Assembly: GCA_963800325.1 (NCBI GenBank)
Contig: CAWDAQ010000002.1
Span: 1 to 64,000, forward strand
Source: CAWDAQ01 sp963800325
GTDB lineage: Bacteria; Actinomycetota; Actinomycetes; Actinomycetales; Dermatophilaceae
Length of the DNA: 64,000 nucleotides
Direction of reading: 5' to 3'
The number at the start of each line of letters is the position of its first letter. Position 1 is the first letter of the stretch. Positions 1 through 8,351 of the stretch are shown in pieces. The notes beneath the pieces were generated by a model. It was not told the DNA's origin and ran no database searches. It saw only the letters and a list, made by a program, of their open reading frames with translations. Both the position numbers and the translations under genes were made by a program.

Positions 1-46
1 CGTGTTCGGGCAGCGGAGCGGGGACGGGCGTCCCACCCGACACTCG

Positions 47-52
47 TAGACT
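47..52 (+). promoter_or_regulatory. probable -10 element for the TPR protein gene
   Basis: TAGACT fits the actinobacterial TAnnnT -10 pattern and would start transcription near base 59, about 28 bases before the GTG at 87. No convincing -35 is visible. A short GGGACG/CGTCCC hairpin at 21-34 just upstream may belong to the end of the preceding gene. Confidence 0.4.
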
Positions 53-86
53 CACGACGCACCCCGAGAGCTTGCAGGAGGACACC

Positions 87-1571
87 GTGTCCGAGAAGGA
101 CCCAGGCGCACCCGGCCCGAACGGGGAGGGCGATGCCCGAGGGGCCGGTGACCGGTCCGGGGCTGGTTCCGGGTCCGGCGCACGCGGCGCGGGCGGTCGC
201 GACGGCACCGACCGGACGGGGCGTGGTGCGGGCGGGCGTGGCTCCGGTGGCCGGGGCGGCGGCGGAGGTGGCGCCGGCGGCGCGGGAGGCCGCGGCTCCG
301 GCGGGCGTCCACGTGACGGCGGTGGCGGCCGGGACGGCCGCGACCGAGCGGGTGCACGGAGGCGTGATGGTCAGCGTGACGGTGGGGGTCGTCGTGACGA
401 CCGGCGCGGCGGCCGCGCGGGTGGCGACCGCGGCGGCAGCCGTGAGGGCGGACCCCGCGGCGGTGCGGACAGGGGTGGCCGGGAGGGTGGACCTCGCGGC
501 GGTGGGGACAGGGGTGGCCGCGGCGGCACCGGCACCGGGCATGGGGGCTCCGACGCGGGGTCAGCACGGGCCGGCCGCGGCGGTGGCCAGCGGCTCGCTC
601 CGACCGGTCCCCGGCTGCCGGAGCCCCGGATCGACGAGGGGATCACCGGCAAGGAGCTCGACCGGTCGGTGCGCCAGCAGCTGCGGACCCTGAGCAAGGA
701 GAACGCCGAGGGCGTCGCGCAGCACCTTGTCATGGTGGGGAACCTGCTCGCCGTCGAGGACCTCGACGGGGCGCTCGCGCACGCGGAGACCGTGGTGCGC
801 CGGGCCGGCCGGGTGCCGGCCGCCCGGGAGGCGCTCGGTCTCGTCGCCTACCGGATGGGCGACTATGCCCGCGCGCTCGGGGAGTTCCGCACGGTCCGCC
901 GTCTCAGCGGCTCCTCGCACGTGCTGCCCCTCATGGTCGACTGCGAGCGCGGCCTCGGTCGCGCCGAGCGGGCGCTCGAGCTCGCCGCGTCGCCGGAGGC
1001 GGCGAGTCTCGACCAGGCCGAGCGGGTCGAGCTCACCATCGTGGTGTCCGGTATCCGCCGCGACCTCGGCCAGCTCGACGCGGCCGTCGTCGCGCTGCAG
1101 GTGCCCGAGCTCACCGGTCCTTCGCGGCCGTGGACCCCACGCCTCGCCTACGCCTACGCCGACGCCCTGCTCGCCCGGGGCGACGTCGCCCGGGCGCGGG
1201 ACTGGTTCGCCCGTGCCGCGGCCGCGGACACCGACCTGGAGACCGACGCCGCCGAACGGCTCGACGAGATCGACGGGGTGGAGTACACCGAGCTCGCCGA
1301 CGACGACGCGGGCGAGCGCGACGACATGGGCGAGCGCGACGACGCGGGCGAGCGCGACGACACGGGCGAGCGCGACGACACGGGCGAGCGCGACGACACG
1401 GGCGAGCGCGACGACACGGGCGAGCGCGACGACACGGGCGAGGCCCACGTCCTTGGCGGGGCCCACGGTGCGGGCGAGACCGACCGGCCGACCAGCGCGA
1501 ACGACACGTCGGATGCCGCCGCCCCGGCGGCGAAGGACCCGGCGGACGACCCGGCGGAGGGGCCGCGGTGA
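87..1571 (+). CDS. RGG-rich, TPR-containing conserved protein (Rv1691-like position)
   Basis: 494 aa. The start is GTG at 87 because CAGGAGG lies at 75-81; a TTG at 72 in the same frame would overlap that ribosome site. Residues of about 10-150 are almost only Gly, Arg, Asp and Ala in RGG/GGR runs, a disordered composition typical of nucleic-acid-binding tails. Residues of about 185-390 are helical with tetratricopeptide-like units (for example GDYARALGEF and GDVARARDWF). The C-terminus holds seven copies of the hexapeptide GERDD-M/A/T, then an Ala/Asp-rich tail. It overlaps the HAD gene by four bases (GTGA). In M. tuberculosis a TPR protein (Rv1691) occupies the same place. A scaffold or RNA-associated role is inference only. 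Confidence 0.8.
   Translation: MSEKDPGAPGPNGEGDARGAGDRSGAGSGSGARGAGGRDGTDRTGRGAGGRGSGGRGGGGGGAGGAGGRGSGGRPRDGGGGRDGRDRAGARRRDGQRDGGGRRDDRRGGRAGGDRGGSREGGPRGGADRGGREGGPRGGGDRGGRGGTGTGHGGSDAGSARAGRGGGQRLAPTGPRLPEPRIDEGITGKELDRSVRQQLRTLSKENAEGVAQHLVMVGNLLAVEDLDGALAHAETVVRRAGRVPAAREALGLVAYRMGDYARALGEFRTVRRLSGSSHVLPLMVDCERGLGRAERALELAASPEAASLDQAERVELTIVVSGIRRDLGQLDAAVVALQVPELTGPSRPWTPRLAYAYADALLARGDVARARDWFARAAAADTDLETDAAERLDEIDGVEYTELADDDAGERDDMGERDDAGERDDTGERDDTGERDDTGERDDTGERDDTGEAHVLGGAHGAGETDRPTSANDTSDAAAPAAKDPADDPAEGPR
1311..1436 (+). repeat. 18-bp in-frame tandem repeat, 7 copies
   Basis: Seven units beginning GGCGAGCGCGACGAC repeat every 18 bp and encode GERDDM, GERDDA and five GERDDT; the last five units are identical in this window. 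A partial eighth unit starts at 1437. The period keeps the reading frame, so copy-number change would only lengthen or shorten the acidic/basic linker. Confidence 0.95.
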
Positions 1572-2638
1572 GCACGCTCGTGGACGGCTACGACGGGGTC
1601 GTCTGCGACCTCGACGGGGTCGTCTACCGAGGGGACGACGCCGTCCCGCACGCGGTCGAGAGCCTGCGCTCCCTCGGCGTGCCCGTCGTGTACGTGACGA
1701 ACAACGCCTCCCGGACCCCGGACGAGGTGGCGGCCCACCTCACCGACCTCGGCCTCGAGGTGTCGCGGGACGGCGTCCTCACCAGCTCGGTGGCCGCCGC
1801 CGCCGAGGTCGCCGACCGGCTCGAGCCCGGCGCCCGGGTGCTCGCCGTCGGGGGCGCGGGCGTGGCGCACGCGCTCGCGGAGCAGGGCCTCCAGGTGGTG
1901 CGCCCCGGAGGGGGCCGCGGGTCCGGTAACGGCCCCGAGGACGCCGGCACCGGTGCTGCCGGAGTGCAGGGCGTCCTCCAGGGCTACGGCGCGCAGGTGA
2001 CCGCGGCCGACCTCGCCGAGGCGGCGTACGCGGTGGAGGCCGGTGCGACGTGGGTCGCGACGAACGACGACCTCACCCTTCCCACCGAGCGCGGTGTGGC
2101 CCCCGGCAACGGCACGCTCGTCGCCGCCGTGGCGCAGGCGACGGGCGCGACACCGGTGGTCGTCGGGAAGCCCCACGAGCCGTTGTACCTGCTCGGTTGC
2201 CGGGCAGTCGGCACGACCCCGACCCGGACACTCGGCGTCGGCGACCGGCTCGAGACCGACGTCGCCGGCGCCACCGCTGCCGGTATGGACAGCGTGCTCG
2301 TCCTCACCGGGGTCCACGGCTACCGCCACGCCGCCCTCGCGCCGCCGGAGCAGCGGCCCACCTACGTCGTCGCCGACCTTCGCGAGCTCGCCCGCCCCTA
2401 CGAGCCGGCCCGCCGCTCCGGCGGCGGGTGGCGCTGCGGCACAGCCGCCGCGCGGGTGGTGGACGGCCGGTGGGACCTCACGGAGGACGGTGCGCCGCGT
2501 GACCCGGCCGACGGGGCCGACCCGTCGACACCGCTCGCCCGGGCCATGCTCGCGGCGCTCCACGAGGCCCTCGACGGCGGGGACGTCGACGACGCCACCG
2601 CACGGCGCCTCGCCGGCATGCTCCCGGGGCCCCGGTAG
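1568..2638 (+). CDS. HAD-superfamily NagD-like phosphatase
   Basis: 356 aa; GTG overlaps the preceding stop. HAD motif I is DLDG at residues 14-17, motif II is TNNAS at 44-48, a lysine sits in VVVGKP, and the metal-binding acidic motif is in GVGDRLETD. This is the cap-containing NagD/4-nitrophenylphosphatase type. The M. tuberculosis gene at this position (Rv1692) encodes a glycerol-3-phosphate phosphatase involved in phospholipid recycling, and that is the best guess for substrate. About 90 residues beyond the Rossmann core form a C-terminal extension, as in actinobacterial members. The next gene follows after 46 bases. Confidence 0.88.
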   Translation: MSTLVDGYDGVVCDLDGVVYRGDDAVPHAVESLRSLGVPVVYVTNNASRTPDEVAAHLTDLGLEVSRDGVLTSSVAAAAEVADRLEPGARVLAVGGAGVAHALAEQGLQVVRPGGGRGSGNGPEDAGTGAAGVQGVLQGYGAQVTAADLAEAAYAVEAGATWVATNDDLTLPTERGVAPGNGTLVAAVAQATGATPVVVGKPHEPLYLLGCRAVGTTPTRTLGVGDRLETDVAGATAAGMDSVLVLTGVHGYRHAALAPPEQRPTYVVADLRELARPYEPARRSGGGWRCGTAAARVVDGRWDLTEDGAPRDPADGADPSTPLARAMLAALHEALDGGDVDDATARRLAGMLPGPR

Positions 2639-2684
2639 GAGGGGCAGTACGGTGGGCGGGGTACACCGTCCCGGAGGAGGACCC

Positions 2685-3481
2685 ATGGCGCTCGACCCCG
2701 TGCGCGGGCTGGCTCAGATCGCCCTCGGCGTGACCGACTTCGCGCTCAGCCGCGCCCTCGACGTCGTCCGGCTCGCTGAGTCGGTCCTCGACGACGGCGG
2801 GTCCCCGTCCGAGCCGAGGACCGGCGGGGCCTCCGAGCCGCCCGAGACCCCCCGGGAGCGGGCGAGCGGAGGCGGCGCGAGCGCTGGCACCCCGAGCCCG
2901 AGGCCGACCTCGGCGAGGCCGCCGCGGCGCTGCGGGCACGGCGGGCCGAGGGGCCGCGCGCCGTCGCGTCCCCGCCGGAGGGAAGGCCGCGCACCAGGTC
3001 ACGGGTGGCCGCCCCCGGGGAACACGCGACCGGGACCGACGAGGAGCCCGCCGCGCCGGAGGCTCCCGCCACGCGGTCGGCCCGCAAGACCACGACCCGC
3101 CGGAAATCGCGTCCCGCCCCGACGAAGTCGGCGGCCACGGCGTCCCCGACGGGCCGGAAGTCCGCCGCGACCCGGCGCGGCGCCAGGTCGGCCGGGGCGA
3201 CCGGCGGCCGGTCCGGCGGGACCGCGGACAAGAAGAGCACGGCGCAGAAGAGCGCGGCCAAGAAGAGCACAGCGACGCAGGGGACGGCGCAGAAGAGCAC
3301 GGCGACCAAGGGCACCGGCCGGAAGAGCGCTCCGCAGAAGAGCACGGCGACGCAGGGGACGTCGAAGCGCGCCACCACACAGGAGACGCCGTCGAACGCG
3401 ACCAGCTCGACGGGTGCGACCGGCGCGACCAGCTCGACCCCCACGACGAGCGGCACCGACGACTCGAGGAGCGGGACGTGA
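2685..3481 (+). CDS. Lys/Ala/Ser/Thr-rich protein gene with apparent -1 frameshift
   Basis: A strong ribosome site (GGAGGAGG, 2673-2680) precedes ATG 2685. The first ~55 codons read as a sensible protein start (MALDPVRGLAQIALG...). After the C6 run at 2848-2853 that frame degenerates into Pro/Arg noise. A different frame becomes protein-like from about 2860 (WHPEPEADLGEAAAAL) and runs to TGA at 3479-3481, which overlaps the next start. One more C in the run would join the two halves into a ~265-aa protein. The C-terminal half carries repeated KKSTA/QKSTA motifs like the basic tails of histone H1-type or HupB proteins. Sequencing error, true mutation, phase variation and programmed slippage are all possible. 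Function unknown. Confidence 0.55.
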
Positions 3482-3633
3482 CCGAGCCCACCCCTAGGAC
3501 CGGGGACCCCGTCGTCGACGAGGCCCTCGCCGACCTCGACGCCGCGGACGCCCGCGACCTCGACGCCCAGATCGCCGCGGCCGAGCGGGTCCAGGACGCC
3601 CTCCGCGCCCGCCTGGCCGACCTGGAGGCGTGA
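3478..3633 (+). CDS. 51-aa acidic small protein between the basic protein and tlyA
   Basis: GTG at 3478 overlaps the preceding TGA by the usual GTGA arrangement, and the frame ends at 3633, two bases before the tlyA coding frame. The peptide is acidic and Ala/Asp/Leu-rich. Its C-terminal half (IAAAERVQDALRARLADLEA) has leucine/alanine spacing of a short amphipathic helix or coiled coil. M. tuberculosis also has a short ORF (Rv1693) directly before tlyA, so a small gene at this place is expected. I cannot assign a function. GC-ending codons and the overlaps at both ends support real translation. Confidence 0.65.
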   Translation: MTEPTPRTGDPVVDEALADLDAADARDLDAQIAAAERVQDALRARLADLEA

Positions 3634-3634
3634 G

Positions 3635-4444
3635 ATCGCCACGCGGCTCGACGCCGAGATGGTCCGGCGGGGCCTGGCCCGCTCCCGGGGACACGCCCGT
3701 GACCTGCTGCGCGACGGCGCGGTGACGGTCGACGACCGGGCGGCCGGCAAGCCCGCCACCGATGTCGGCGACGGCAGCCGCATCGAGGTGTCCTTTCAGG
3801 GTCCGGTCTGGGTCAGCCGCGCCGCGGGCAAGCTCCTCGGCGGCCTCGCCGCCCTGGACGGCCCCGACGTCGCCGGTCGACGGTGCCTCGACGTCGGAGC
3901 CTCCACCGGCGGCTTCACCCAGGTGCTCCTGGACCGGGGCGCCGCGCAGGTCACCGCCCTCGACGTCGGCACCGGCCAGCTCGTCCGGGCCCTCGCCGAC
4001 GACCCCCGGGTCGTCGAGCGCTCCGGGGTCTCGGTGCGCGGCCTCACCCCTGCCGACCTCGGCGGCCGGTTCGACGTCGTCGTCGCCGACCTCAGCTTCA
4101 TCTCGCTGCGGCTCGTCCTCGACACCCTCGCGGGACTTCTCGCCGACGACGGGGACGCCGTCCTCCTCGTCAAGCCCCAGTTCGAGGTGGGTCGGTCCCG
4201 GCTCGGCAAGCGGGGTGTCGTGCGCTCCGCCCGGGACCGCCGGGCCGCCCTCCACGGGGTGCTCGAGGCCGCTGAGGCCGCCGGCCTCACACCCGGCGGG
4301 CTCGCGGTGAGCCCCGTGGAAGGCGGCGAGGGCAACACCGAGTACCTCCTCCGGGTGGGCCGCGGCCGGACTGTCGGGCTGACGTGGCAGGCTCTTGCGC
4401 AGAGCGCTGACCGGCTGACCTCGGAAGGACCCCATGACCGCTGA
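3635..4444 (+). CDS. tlyA: TlyA-type rRNA 2'-O-methyltransferase / hemolysin A family, probable ATC start
   Basis: An S4 RNA-binding domain (RLDAEMVRRGLARSR, then DLLRDGAVTVDD) is followed by an FtsJ-like methyltransferase with SAM motif DVGASTGGFT and the LVKPQFEVG segment. In mycobacteria TlyA methylates 16S and 23S rRNA and sets capreomycin susceptibility. The first ATG in frame is 3659, which would cut off the conserved RLDAE at the start of the S4 domain. There is no ATG, GTG or TTG upstream in frame. An ATC at 3635 lies six bases after GGAGG (3624-3628) and gives 269 aa, close to the 268 aa of the M. tuberculosis protein, so I place the start there. A one-base assembly error at the overlapping GTG 3630 is the alternative. 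It overlaps nadK by 11 bases. Confidence 0.85.
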   Translation: MATRLDAEMVRRGLARSRGHARDLLRDGAVTVDDRAAGKPATDVGDGSRIEVSFQGPVWVSRAAGKLLGGLAALDGPDVAGRRCLDVGASTGGFTQVLLDRGAAQVTALDVGTGQLVRALADDPRVVERSGVSVRGLTPADLGGRFDVVVADLSFISLRLVLDTLAGLLADDGDAVLLVKPQFEVGRSRLGKRGVVRSARDRRAALHGVLEAAEAAGLTPGGLAVSPVEGGEGNTEYLLRVGRGRTVGLTWQALAQSADRLTSEGPHDR

Positions 4445-5345
4445 CCGCCGAGTCCTGCTCGTCGCGCACCCGCGCCGGCGGGAGGCCCACGACCTCGCCG
4501 CCGGGGTCGTCGAGCGCCTCCACGCCGAGGGCATGGTCTCCGCGCTGCTGCCCAGCGAGATCGAGGCGATGGACCTCCACGGGCACCCCGGCGTCGTGGC
4601 CGCCGACGAGCACGCCCCGGCCCGAGGCTGCGAGCTCGTCTGCGTGCTCGGCGGGGACGGCACGATCCTGCGCGGCGCCGAGCTCTCCCGCGGCAGCGAC
4701 GCCCCGCTGCTCGGTGTCAACCTCGGGCACGTCGGCTTCCTCGCCGAGGCCGAGCGGGAGGACCTCGGCATGACCGTCGAGCGGATCGTCGCCCGGGACT
4801 ACGACGTCGAGGAGCGGATGACGCTCGAGGTGTCGAGCTGCCACGACGGCGAGGTGCTGAGCACCGGGTGGGCGCTGAACGAGGTGACGGTCGAGAAGGC
4901 CGCCCGGGAGCGCATGCTCGAGCTCACCATCGAGATCGACGGCCGCCCCCTGTCGACGTGGGGCTGCGACGGCACCGTCGTCGCGACCCCGACCGGGTCG
5001 ACCGCGTACGCGTTCTCGGCCGGGGGACCGGTGGTCTGGCCCGACGTCGAGGCCCTCCTCATCGTCCCGATCAGTGCGCACGCCCTGTTCGCGCGCCCGC
5101 TCGTCGTCGGGCCGCGCTCGCACCTCGCGCTCGAGGTCGTCGGTGGCACGACGGGCACCGGGGTGCTGTGGTGCGACGGCCGGCGCGCCGTCGACCTGCC
5201 TCCCGGCGCGAGGATCGAGGTCGAGCGCTCGGACGTGCCCGTCCGGCTCGCCCGGCTCACGTCCTCCCCGTTCACCGACCGGCTCGTCGCGAAGTTCGAC
5301 CTCTCCGTCCACGGCTGGCGGGGGGCCGCCCGTCGGGTCGGGTGA
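4434..5345 (+). CDS. nadK: NAD kinase
   Basis: 303 aa. It phosphorylates NAD to NADP in the cytosol. The family motifs are all present: LGGDGTILRGAE (GGDG nucleotide loop), NLGHVGFLAE, and the glycine-rich PTGSTAYAFSAGGP segment. The ATG is preceded by GAAGGACCCC, a ribosome site also seen before alaS, aspS and ribM. The start lies inside the end of tlyA and the stop overlaps the recN start, so tlyA-nadK-recN are translationally coupled, as in M. tuberculosis Rv1694-Rv1696. Confidence 0.96.
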   Translation: MTADRRVLLVAHPRRREAHDLAAGVVERLHAEGMVSALLPSEIEAMDLHGHPGVVAADEHAPARGCELVCVLGGDGTILRGAELSRGSDAPLLGVNLGHVGFLAEAEREDLGMTVERIVARDYDVEERMTLEVSSCHDGEVLSTGWALNEVTVEKAARERMLELTIEIDGRPLSTWGCDGTVVATPTGSTAYAFSAGGPVVWPDVEALLIVPISAHALFARPLVVGPRSHLALEVVGGTTGTGVLWCDGRRAVDLPPGARIEVERSDVPVRLARLTSSPFTDRLVAKFDLSVHGWRGAARRVG

Positions 5346-7102
5346 GCGCGGTGCTGCAGGAGATCCGGATCCAGAACCTCGGGGTCATCGACGACGCCGT
5401 CCTCGAGCTCCACCCCGGCCTCACCGTCATCAGCGGTGAGACCGGTGCCGGCAAGACGATGGTGGTCTCCGGGCTCGGGCTGCTGCTCGGGGCCCGGGCC
5501 GACGCCGGCCTCGTGCGTGCCGGAGCCGGACGGGCCGTCGTCGAGGGCGTCCTCGACCTGCCCCCGACCCACCCCGCGTCCCGACGGGCCGCCGAGGCCG
5601 GCGGGGACGTCGACTCCGGGCTCGTGCTCCTGCGCACCGTCTCGGCCGAGGGACGCTCCCGCGCCCACGTCGGTGGCAGGACCGCGCCGGTCGGCCTGCT
5701 CGCCGAGCTCGCCGAGCACCTCGTCGCCGTCCACGGCCAGGCCGACCAGTGGCGGCTGCGCAGCCCGGACGAGCACCGCGCCGTGCTCGACGGCTTCGCC
5801 GGGCCCGAGCTCGCCGCGGCGCTCCGGCGCCACGAGGACCTGCACACCCGTCACCGCGAGGCCCGTGCCGAGCTGGACCGGCTGCGCACCTCCGAGCGGG
5901 ACCGGGCCCGGGAGGCCGACGTGCTCCGCTTCGGGCTCGAGCGGATCGAGGCGGTCGCCCCCGAGCCGGGGGAGGACGCGGAGCTGCGCGTCGAGGACGA
6001 GCGGCTCAGCCACGCCGACGAGCTGCGCACGGCCGCCGAGTCGGCCCGTGCCGTGCTCACCGGCGACGGCATGGACGCCTCCGGGGACGTCGGAGCCGGC
6101 GCCGGCGCCGTGGACGCCCTCGCGATGGCGACGTCCGCGGTGGACGGGGTCGCCGACCGCGACCCCGAGCTCGGCGCGCTCGCGTCCCGGCTGCGGGAGG
6201 TCGGCATCCTCGCCGGCGAGGTCGCCACCGACCTCGCCGGGTACGCGGCCGGGGTCGAGCTCGACCCGGGACGGCTGGCCTGGGTCCAGCAGCGGCGCGC
6301 CGAGCTCGGCGACCTCATGCGCGCCTACGGCGACAGCGCCGACGAGGTGCTCGCGTGGTCCCGGGACGCCGCCGCCCGGCTGGACACCCTGCTCGGCGCG
6401 GACGAGCGCATCGCCGAGATCGAGGCCTCCCTGGGCCGGGTCGAGGAGGAGCTCGCCGACGCCGCCGCCGAGGTGTCCCGGCTGCGCTCGGCCGCCGCCG
6501 GCGAGCTCGCGTCCCGGGTGACCGAGGAGCTGCGCCACCTCGCGATGGCCGAGGCCGTCGTCGACGTCGACGTCAGCCGTCGACCGGACGAGGAGGGCCT
6601 CCTCGTCGAGGGGCAGCGGGTCCGCCACGGCCGGCACGGCGTCGACGACGTCGAGATCCGGCTCGCGGCCAACCGCGGGAGCACCCCGCGGTCGGTGACC
6701 CGGGCCGCGTCCGGGGGCGAGCTGTCCCGGGTCATGCTCGCGCTCGAGGTCGTGCTGGCGGGGGAGCGGGCCGGGGTCCCGACGTTCGTCTTCGACGAGG
6801 TCGACGCCGGGGTGGGGGGCCGCACCGCCCTCGACGTCGGCGCCCGGCTCGCCCGGCTCGCCGAGCACGCCCAGGTGGTCGTCGTCACCCACCTCGCCCA
6901 GGTCGCCGCCTACGCCGACCACCACCTCTCGGTCCGCAAGTCCAGCGACGGCCAGGTGACCGCCAGCGACGTCGTCCCGCTCGAGGGCGAGGAGCGGCTC
7001 GCCGAGCTCGCCCGGATGATGGGCGGCGTCGACTCGACCACCTCGCTCGGCCACGCCCGCGAGCTGCTCGAGACCGCCACCCGCCCGGGTCGGCACAGGT
7101 GA
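5342..7102 (+). CDS. recN: DNA repair protein RecN
   Basis: 586 aa SMC-like ATPase acting in double-strand break repair. Walker A is in GETGAGKTM near residue 36, the ABC signature in SGGELSRVMLALE and Walker B in TFVFDEVDAGVGG near the C-terminus, with a central helical arm of about residues 150-400. GTG 5342 overlaps the nadK stop. GTG 5351 gives the family-typical N-terminus (VLQEIRIQNLGVID) and may be the true start. No SOS box is visible upstream, fitting an internal operon gene. Confidence 0.95.
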   Translation: MSAVLQEIRIQNLGVIDDAVLELHPGLTVISGETGAGKTMVVSGLGLLLGARADAGLVRAGAGRAVVEGVLDLPPTHPASRRAAEAGGDVDSGLVLLRTVSAEGRSRAHVGGRTAPVGLLAELAEHLVAVHGQADQWRLRSPDEHRAVLDGFAGPELAAALRRHEDLHTRHREARAELDRLRTSERDRAREADVLRFGLERIEAVAPEPGEDAELRVEDERLSHADELRTAAESARAVLTGDGMDASGDVGAGAGAVDALAMATSAVDGVADRDPELGALASRLREVGILAGEVATDLAGYAAGVELDPGRLAWVQQRRAELGDLMRAYGDSADEVLAWSRDAAARLDTLLGADERIAEIEASLGRVEEELADAAAEVSRLRSAAAGELASRVTEELRHLAMAEAVVDVDVSRRPDEEGLLVEGQRVRHGRHGVDDVEIRLAANRGSTPRSVTRAASGGELSRVMLALEVVLAGERAGVPTFVFDEVDAGVGGRTALDVGARLARLAEHAQVVVVTHLAQVAAYADHHLSVRKSSDGQVTASDVVPLEGEERLAELARMMGGVDSTTSLGHARELLETATRPGRHR

Positions 7103-7162
7103 GCGCGGCCGTGGCCCCCGCCGACGGCGGGTGGCTCGCCGGGCCGCGCGCGGCCCCCGTGG

Positions 7163-7168
7163 CACCAT
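7163..7168 (+). promoter_or_regulatory. possible -10 for a leaderless steA transcript
   Basis: CACCAT ends seven bases before ATG 7176. The same CAnnnT-N7-ATG layout occurs before the Crp-family gene and aroC. GGGAGGG directly abuts the ATG and is too close to act as a normal ribosome site. Modest evidence on its own. Confidence 0.3.
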
Positions 7169-7175
7169 GGGAGGG

Positions 7176-8351
7176 ATGGCCCTGAGGAACCTGCGCTCCG
7201 GTCGCGACCTCCCCGGAACGACCGGGGAGGTGAGGGTGGACCGCAGGACGAAGAACCTCACCAAGCGACTCCGGCCCGGGGACGTCGCCGTCATCGACCA
7301 TACCGACATCGACCGGATCAGCGCCGAGGCGCTCGTCGCCTGCGAGCCCAGCGCCGTCGTCAACGCGGCCCGGTCCATCTCGGGGCGCTACCCCAACCTC
7401 GGCCCCGAGATCATCGTCACCGCCGGCATCCCGCTCCTGGACGCCGTCGGCGAGGACGTCATGTCCGCGGTCCGGGAGGGCCAGCGGGCGCAGGTGCGCG
7501 GCGACGACCTCGTCGTCGACGGCGACGTCGTCGCCTCGGGACGCGCGTACGACCTCGACGCGGTCCACGCCGACATGGACCAGGCCCGCGCCGGACTGTC
7601 CGTGCAGCTCGAGGCGTTCGCGGAGAACACGATGGACTACCTGCGCCGGGAGCGGGAGCTCCTCCTCGACGGCGTCGGCGTCCCGGACATCGCCACCGAC
7701 CTCGAGGGACGGCACGCGCTCATCGTCGTCCGCGGCTACCACTACAAGGAGGACCTGCAGACCCTGCGGCACTACATCCGCGAGTTCAAGCCGGTCCTCA
7801 TCGGCGTCGACGGCGGCGCGGATGCGCTCGTCGAGGCCGGTCACACCCCCGACGTCATCGTCGGCGACATGGACTCGGTCTCGGACGCGACGCTGCGGTG
7901 CGGCGCCGAGGTGGTCGTCCACGCCTACCGCGACGGGAAGGCGCCCGGGGCCGACCGGGTCATCGGGCTCGGCATCGACCCCGTCGTCTTCCCGGCGACC
8001 GGGACGAGCGAGGACGTCGCGATGCTGCTCGCCGACGACAAGGGGGCCTCGCTCATCGTCGCCGTCGGCACCCACGTCACCCTCGTCGAGTTCCTCGACA
8101 AGGGCCGCGCCGGCATGGCGAGCACGTTCCTCACCCGGCTCCGCGTCGGCGGCAAGCTCGTCGACGCCAAGGGGGTCAGCAGGCTCTACCGCTCGCGGAT
8201 CTCCGCGTTCGCGATGCTCCTCATGCTGTCGGTGGGCCTGCTCGCCCTCGGGGCCGCCCTGTTCTCGACGCCGGGCGGCCGCACCATCGTCCAGCTCTTC
8301 GCGGCCCGGTGGGACGACCTCTGGGCCGCCGTCGTAGGGATCGTCACGTGA
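7176..8351 (+). CDS. steA: SteA-like cytokinesis protein with thiamine-pyrophosphokinase-type domain
   Basis: 391 aa, close to the 393 aa of M. tuberculosis Rv1697. The N-terminal region has the family block GRYPNLGPEIIV. The central TPK-like fold contains DGGADALVEAGHTPD and GDMDSVSD. One hydrophobic segment near residues 345-365 (AFAMLLMLSVGLLALGAALF) anchors the C-terminus. In Corynebacterium glutamicum SteA and SteB form a complex that activates the RipA peptidoglycan hydrolase at division. The stop overlaps the steB start. Enzymatic TPK activity is not implied. ATG 7167 is an alternative start. Confidence 0.88.
   Translation: MALRNLRSGRDLPGTTGEVRVDRRTKNLTKRLRPGDVAVIDHTDIDRISAEALVACEPSAVVNAARSISGRYPNLGPEIIVTAGIPLLDAVGEDVMSAVREGQRAQVRGDDLVVDGDVVASGRAYDLDAVHADMDQARAGLSVQLEAFAENTMDYLRRERELLLDGVGVPDIATDLEGRHALIVVRGYHYKEDLQTLRHYIREFKPVLIGVDGGADALVEAGHTPDVIVGDMDSVSDATLRCGAEVVVHAYRDGKAPGADRVIGLGIDPVVFPATGTSEDVAMLLADDKGASLIVAVGTHVTLVEFLDKGRAGMASTFLTRLRVGGKLVDAKGVSRLYRSRISAFAMLLMLSVGLLALGAALFSTPGGRTIVQLFAARWDDLWAAVVGIVT

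Noticed and set aside
4799..7378. 859-codon open frame antisense to nadK and recN
   Set aside because: It spans two unrelated genuine genes on the other strand and has no domain or ribosome site.
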